This document shows, one piece after another, positions 60,449 through 64,000 of a stretch of DNA of 64,000 bases (within the stretch, counting starts at the first letter, position 1; every line of letters starts with the position of its first letter). The DNA comes from Datisca glomerata (Eukaryota > Streptophyta > Magnoliopsida > Cucurbitales > Datiscaceae). A model generated the notes under the pieces. That model was not told where the DNA came from. It did not search any database and worked only from the letters and a program-made list of their open reading frames with translations. The DNA lies in contig QANY01008782.1 of NCBI GenBank assembly GCA_003255025.1, positions 500,659-564,658 on the forward strand, given 5' to 3'. A program made the translations under genes and the position numbers.

Positions 60449-61247
60449 ACTAAAATAAATATTTATTTTACAGTAATTGTCACATATCAATCACTGATAA
60501 TGTATCAAAACTTGACATAGACTACTGCGATGTCACGTGGCACTACAATAGTGAGCGTGCAACACTGTAGTACCATATAACACTCCAATGGTGTCGTGAG
60601 GTACTGTGTTGGGATATATACAGATATTATTCTAATGGCCTTTGTTGTTGAAAGAAGAGAAGAGAATCAATTGATCAGATCATCAGTTCGTCAATCAAGA
60701 GTTGAATGGAGAACACGATTGGTGTTAGAGAGATTTTTTTCTCTGATTAAACGTTCATCAAATCTCTAAAAGAATAATCATCATGTTCTTTTCGAGAATC
60801 GTCTCACTAAAGTTCTTTTCAATAAATCTCTAGATATCATGTGTTGAGAACATCTAGAGACAGAAAAAATGTCTTATAATATTCTATGTGCTCACACACG
60901 TCTTAGTGCATTGATATTTGATTTGGAAGATCTTAATGTGGATCTCAGAGTCTACTGATCCTTGGAACGATTTTGTGGGAACGGAAGATCGATCGACTTT
61001 TGCAATGATACTTTATATAGACTACAAAAGGTATATGATTCATAACCTTGTATGTTATAGATTTAACTTATAAATATATAATGGATCCTGACTGATTGAA
61101 AAAGAGTTTTCAATAAAAGTTTTTATTTGGTTATCGTGACGTTGCGCAAGTTTTATTTTATTAAAAGATTCATTTTTATTAAAAGTTCAATTTTTTAAAA
61201 GCTCACGCGCCTCCACGCTTCCGCCGCGCACGCGTCGCGGCGACCAG
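60449..61247 (+). mobile_element. family A LTR, 3' part only
   Basis: Matches 1325-2160 closely (AAAATAAATATTTA, then CACGCGCCTCCACGCTTCCG and GCGCACGCGT). It lacks the first 1.3 kb of the LTR and ends GCGGCGACCA at about 61247. It looks younger than the neighbouring copy at 58378-60339. Confidence 0.72.
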
Positions 61248-61254
61248 TAGCTGC

Positions 61255-61880
61255 CCACTTTGAGGGAGGTTGGATTGTAAAGACTTGTCGTGCTTTTTAT
61301 GAGATTTCTTAATGTGCTCCCAGTAGGGATGTCTGGTAGGGCGGACCTGCCTCAAATTGGGAGTTCACCTTTTGTCGTGTGGGCAAACATCCTTTGTCTT
61401 GGCCGAGTCTTTTCCTATTCTGACAAGTTAGATTAAAAGCCCAATTCATACTTGGCCAAATGACCTTTTCTTTGGCGCCTATCCAAGTATTCCTACTCTA
61501 AATAATCCTCATTTCTTTTGGCAAGCTAAAGTGCTCGTGAGATATCTCTTATCTTTGATGTCTAGCCAGGCGTACCTGCTTTGGCTAAGCCCTTAATCCC
61601 AACTGGTGAGCTTGAGTGCTTGACATATATCACTTTTTACCTGATATCTAGCCAGGCGTGCCGGCTCTGGCAAGACCATTATTCCCATTTAGCGAGCTAG
61701 ATTGCTTGACAGACAACACTTTTTCCTTGATGTCTAGCCATGTGTGACTGCTCCTTCTAGACTCTTATTCCCGTTTGGTGAGCTTGAGTGCTCGGCAGAC
61801 ATATCCTTTTAACTTGATGTCTAGCTAGGCGTGCCTGCTCTGACTAGACCATTGATCTCATCTGCAAGCTAGTGAATTAG
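61255..61880 (-). repeat. Gypsy tandem repeats in reverse orientation
   Basis: TTGATGTCTAGCCAGGCG, CTGCTCTGGCTAGACC and GAGCTNGAGTGCTYGRCAGAC repeat at about 85-100 bp. They are the reverse complement of the second-stage repeats at 25293-25990. Nearby Gypsy DNA on both sides is in forward orientation, so this block is inverted. Confidence 0.7.
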
Positions 61881-62990
61881 GTCTCACCTTTAGGAGAGAT
61901 GGACACAAATCGAACCTTTCTTCTACGCGTATGTGAGCTACAACAATGAGGGATTCCAGACGAAGCGAGGGCCTTCGTTGTGAAACAAATCATCGCCGAC
62001 GGTTCGGCTGGTACACACACACAGAGTATGTAGAACATACCTTTAATAGAAGCCCAAGGACATGATGTAGGCTTCAAGATTTACCTACAACTGGTATAGA
62101 GGCCTCTGTATGCAGAAGGAGATATTACGGTCGTGATGACTTTAGCTATCGTGCGATATGAATGTGAGAAAGTAGCTTGAGAGCTTGAGAGTAAGTGAGA
62201 GAGAGAGAGAGAGAGAGAGTTGAAAAGAGAAGTTAGGAAGTTGCTGTTTATAGGAAATCAAAGCGTGGATTTGGAACTCAGAGTACCTCTAGAGAAGAAA
62301 TGTAAGGGGTAGGTTTGGGAATGCATAAAATGAGTAGTGGAGAAAATTAGGTGAATGGGCAATATATATAAATGCGGGTCAGTTTGGTTCAGTACGGTTT
62401 TTCATAAAAATCGAACACCAAACCGTTCTAATTTTCTACTTATAGAACCGAATCAGATCGTCAGAAGCGGCAAAACCAACCGAACTGATGTGATTCGGTC
62501 TCATTTGATCTAGTTGGTTTTATAGGTTTTCCTTACACCCTAAGACCAATAGAGAATAGTTGAGGCTTGGGAAAGTACCATGAAAATATTTGATTGGGGA
62601 ACCAACCTCAATCTGTACCCGAGCAGCCTTGCCCACCAACACTATAAATAGGAAATTACTAGCATTTAATAGGTATGCAACAACTATCCGTTAATATATA
62701 CTTGAGTTCTTTAATATTTTAAGTGAATCAACTTAAACTTCATAGAGATACAAAAAATGAGAGCACCCTCACCTTAGTCTTCTTGCTACTTCCTCCTTGT
62801 ACCAATTTATAGCGCAAGTATCAAGCAAGTCGCTGACTTCTCCTCTCATGATTTCACCATCAACATCATACAATTTAATTTTATGTAAAACTAAAAATTT
62901 ATTTTTGATTATTAGAAACAACTCAATATCATTTCATAAAATAACCAAAATAGACTAATAATGAGATTTAAAAATAATATTATAATTCAA
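61881..62990. other. unassigned insert with possible gene-like 5' end
   Basis: On the minus strand a (CT)n leader (62195-62220), a short open stretch with a donor-like TTGTAG|GTAAAT near 62084, and a further open stretch at 61877-62077 look like the start of a gene, but I recognise no protein. The (GA)n run and GGTTCGGTTTTG-type motifs at 62380-62530 resemble 40085-40480. Confidence 0.35.
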
Positions 62991-64000
62991 AGAATGACAT
63001 AATTCCAACAAATATCAACAAGGAGATGTCTGTTGAGCACCCCAGCTCACAGACTAGATCAAGAATCTAGCCAGAGCAGAAAAGTCTCTGGCTAGGTATC
63101 AACAAGAGATGATTGCCGAGTGCCTCAGGTGACAGACAGGATAAAGATCTAGACAAAGAAAGAGGGCCCGACTATACATACAGAGGATGCCTATTATCAA
63201 ATTAGAAGGTATTGTCTAAAGCAGGAACGCTTAGATAAAAGGTAAAGGAAGGTCCACTGGTCGAAGAACTCGAGGAGGTCAACTTGTTCTCTAAATTGTT
63301 GAACCGGGAAAGGGCTCAACTGGGAAATAGCATGCTCGGGCTAAATGTCAAAAAACCCTAATGCGAAGGAAGTCTACCCTACCAAACTTCATAGATGGGA
63401 GTGCATAAAGGTCATGACCAGTCTGAACGATCCCGGATCTACGAACAAGGGCAACTCACTAGGACCGAATCAGGTTCACTAAGGAGGGGTCAAGGCCCTC
63501 TACAAATTCCTGCTCGGGATCATAATTAATCCCACAGATCGTGTCAATAATAGTCCGTATGGATATGACGCTTGACAAAATAGGTCAAAACGACTACACA
63601 ACTCATGATTAAGGCCTCATCCAGAACATATTAAAGATTAACTACCAAAAAAAGAACTACTCAAGGCATGTACGCGATAAGGGAAATGTAAGAATAGAAA
63701 TAAATAAAGAGCCAAGAGTAAAGGAAGTTTATTTTCATTCATAAATTGAATATAAGTACAAGAAAAAGGTACCAAAGTCTTCCCGGTAAAGGGGACAACC
63801 CCCTAGGCTAACTAAAAAGCCCCTCTTCGGGAATAAGGAAAAATTCCCTCTCATCTGCTCCACAGCTTCCTTGAACTCATCAAGGGCCTTAAGTGCCCAA
63901 TTACTCTCCTCGTGAAGACAGGACTCAAAGCCCATGCAGCAACCGATCTTCAAGTTGAGGATGAAGGAGGCTTCAATCTCTCTTACTTAAGGAGAGATAA
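62991..64000 (+). mobile_element. Gypsy interior, downstream part, runs off window
   Basis: Matches the first Gypsy element in order: repeats (63010-63130 with 25600-25900), GGGTCAAGGCCCTC/CTGCTCGGGATC region, then AAGTACAAGAAAAAGG ... CCCTAGGCTAACT (63755-63820 with 26475-28370, without the nested LTR). It ends in the antisense ORF region (63735-64000). Confidence 0.65.
63735..64000 (-). pseudogene. antisense ORF of Gypsy copy 2, open to window end
   Basis: The minus-strand frame reads REIEASFILNL, KIGCCMGFESCLHEESNWAL, then KALDEFKEAVEQMRGNF. It corresponds to the frame at 28400-28700 in the first copy. It stays open here from the window edge past 63800. No function known. Confidence 0.5.

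Overview
The window is nuclear DNA from a flowering plant, probably a dicot. It is clearly AT-rich, its genes carry GT-AG introns, and it encodes plant-specific families: the pollen-wall P450 CYP703A, a JAM/bHLH13-type MYC-N bHLH factor, and a KELP-type DEK_C/PC4 coactivator. Most of the rest is decayed LTR retrotransposon, CACTA and other repeat DNA. Short N runs at 41407 and 41939-41942 mark assembly problems in a C-rich minisatellite. I cannot name the species.

Genes: (1) CYP703A on the minus strand, 5849-7676, two exons, intact by eye. (2) tRNA-Gln(CTG) at 10090-10161. (3) A four-exon plus-strand gene at 10335-12958. Its conceptual product joins a DEK_C domain, a PC4 domain, a Copia-gag-like (UBN2) domain and an intact CCHC zinc knuckle. 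Keeping the last intron gives a KELP-sized protein instead. This is the most interesting locus here. (4) A bHLH13/JAM2-like repressor on the minus strand, 34666-36486, with one coding exon and a probable 5' UTR intron.

Repeats, left to right: a Copia LTR (1-2163); a fragment of plastid 23S rDNA in the nucleus (3003-3263); a long-TIR non-autonomous DNA transposon (8424-9815); a tandem duplication (13670-15612); a truncated Copia element with LTR, PBS, gag and partial pol (15615-22240); a non-autonomous Gypsy/Tat-like element with both LTRs, near-matching 5-bp target duplications, internal tandem repeats, an antisense ORF and a nested solo LTR (22885-29859); a cluster of short palindromes (29881-30643); a SINE-like unit (31780-31880); a decayed CACTA element with both genes, a nested LTR piece and a captured F-box/LRR gene fragment (about 40640-49336); the 3' part of another Copia element (49339-about 51900); and from 54778 to the end a nest of Copia LTRs in and beside a second Gypsy copy.

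One Copia LTR family (5' end TGTTAGGGGTTATGCC) occurs six times in both orientations, so it is a main builder of this region. The genes sit in small islands and show no sign of working as a unit. CYP703A acts in tapetal sporopollenin synthesis, bHLH13-like factors in jasmonate responses, and the PC4 fusion probably in transcription.
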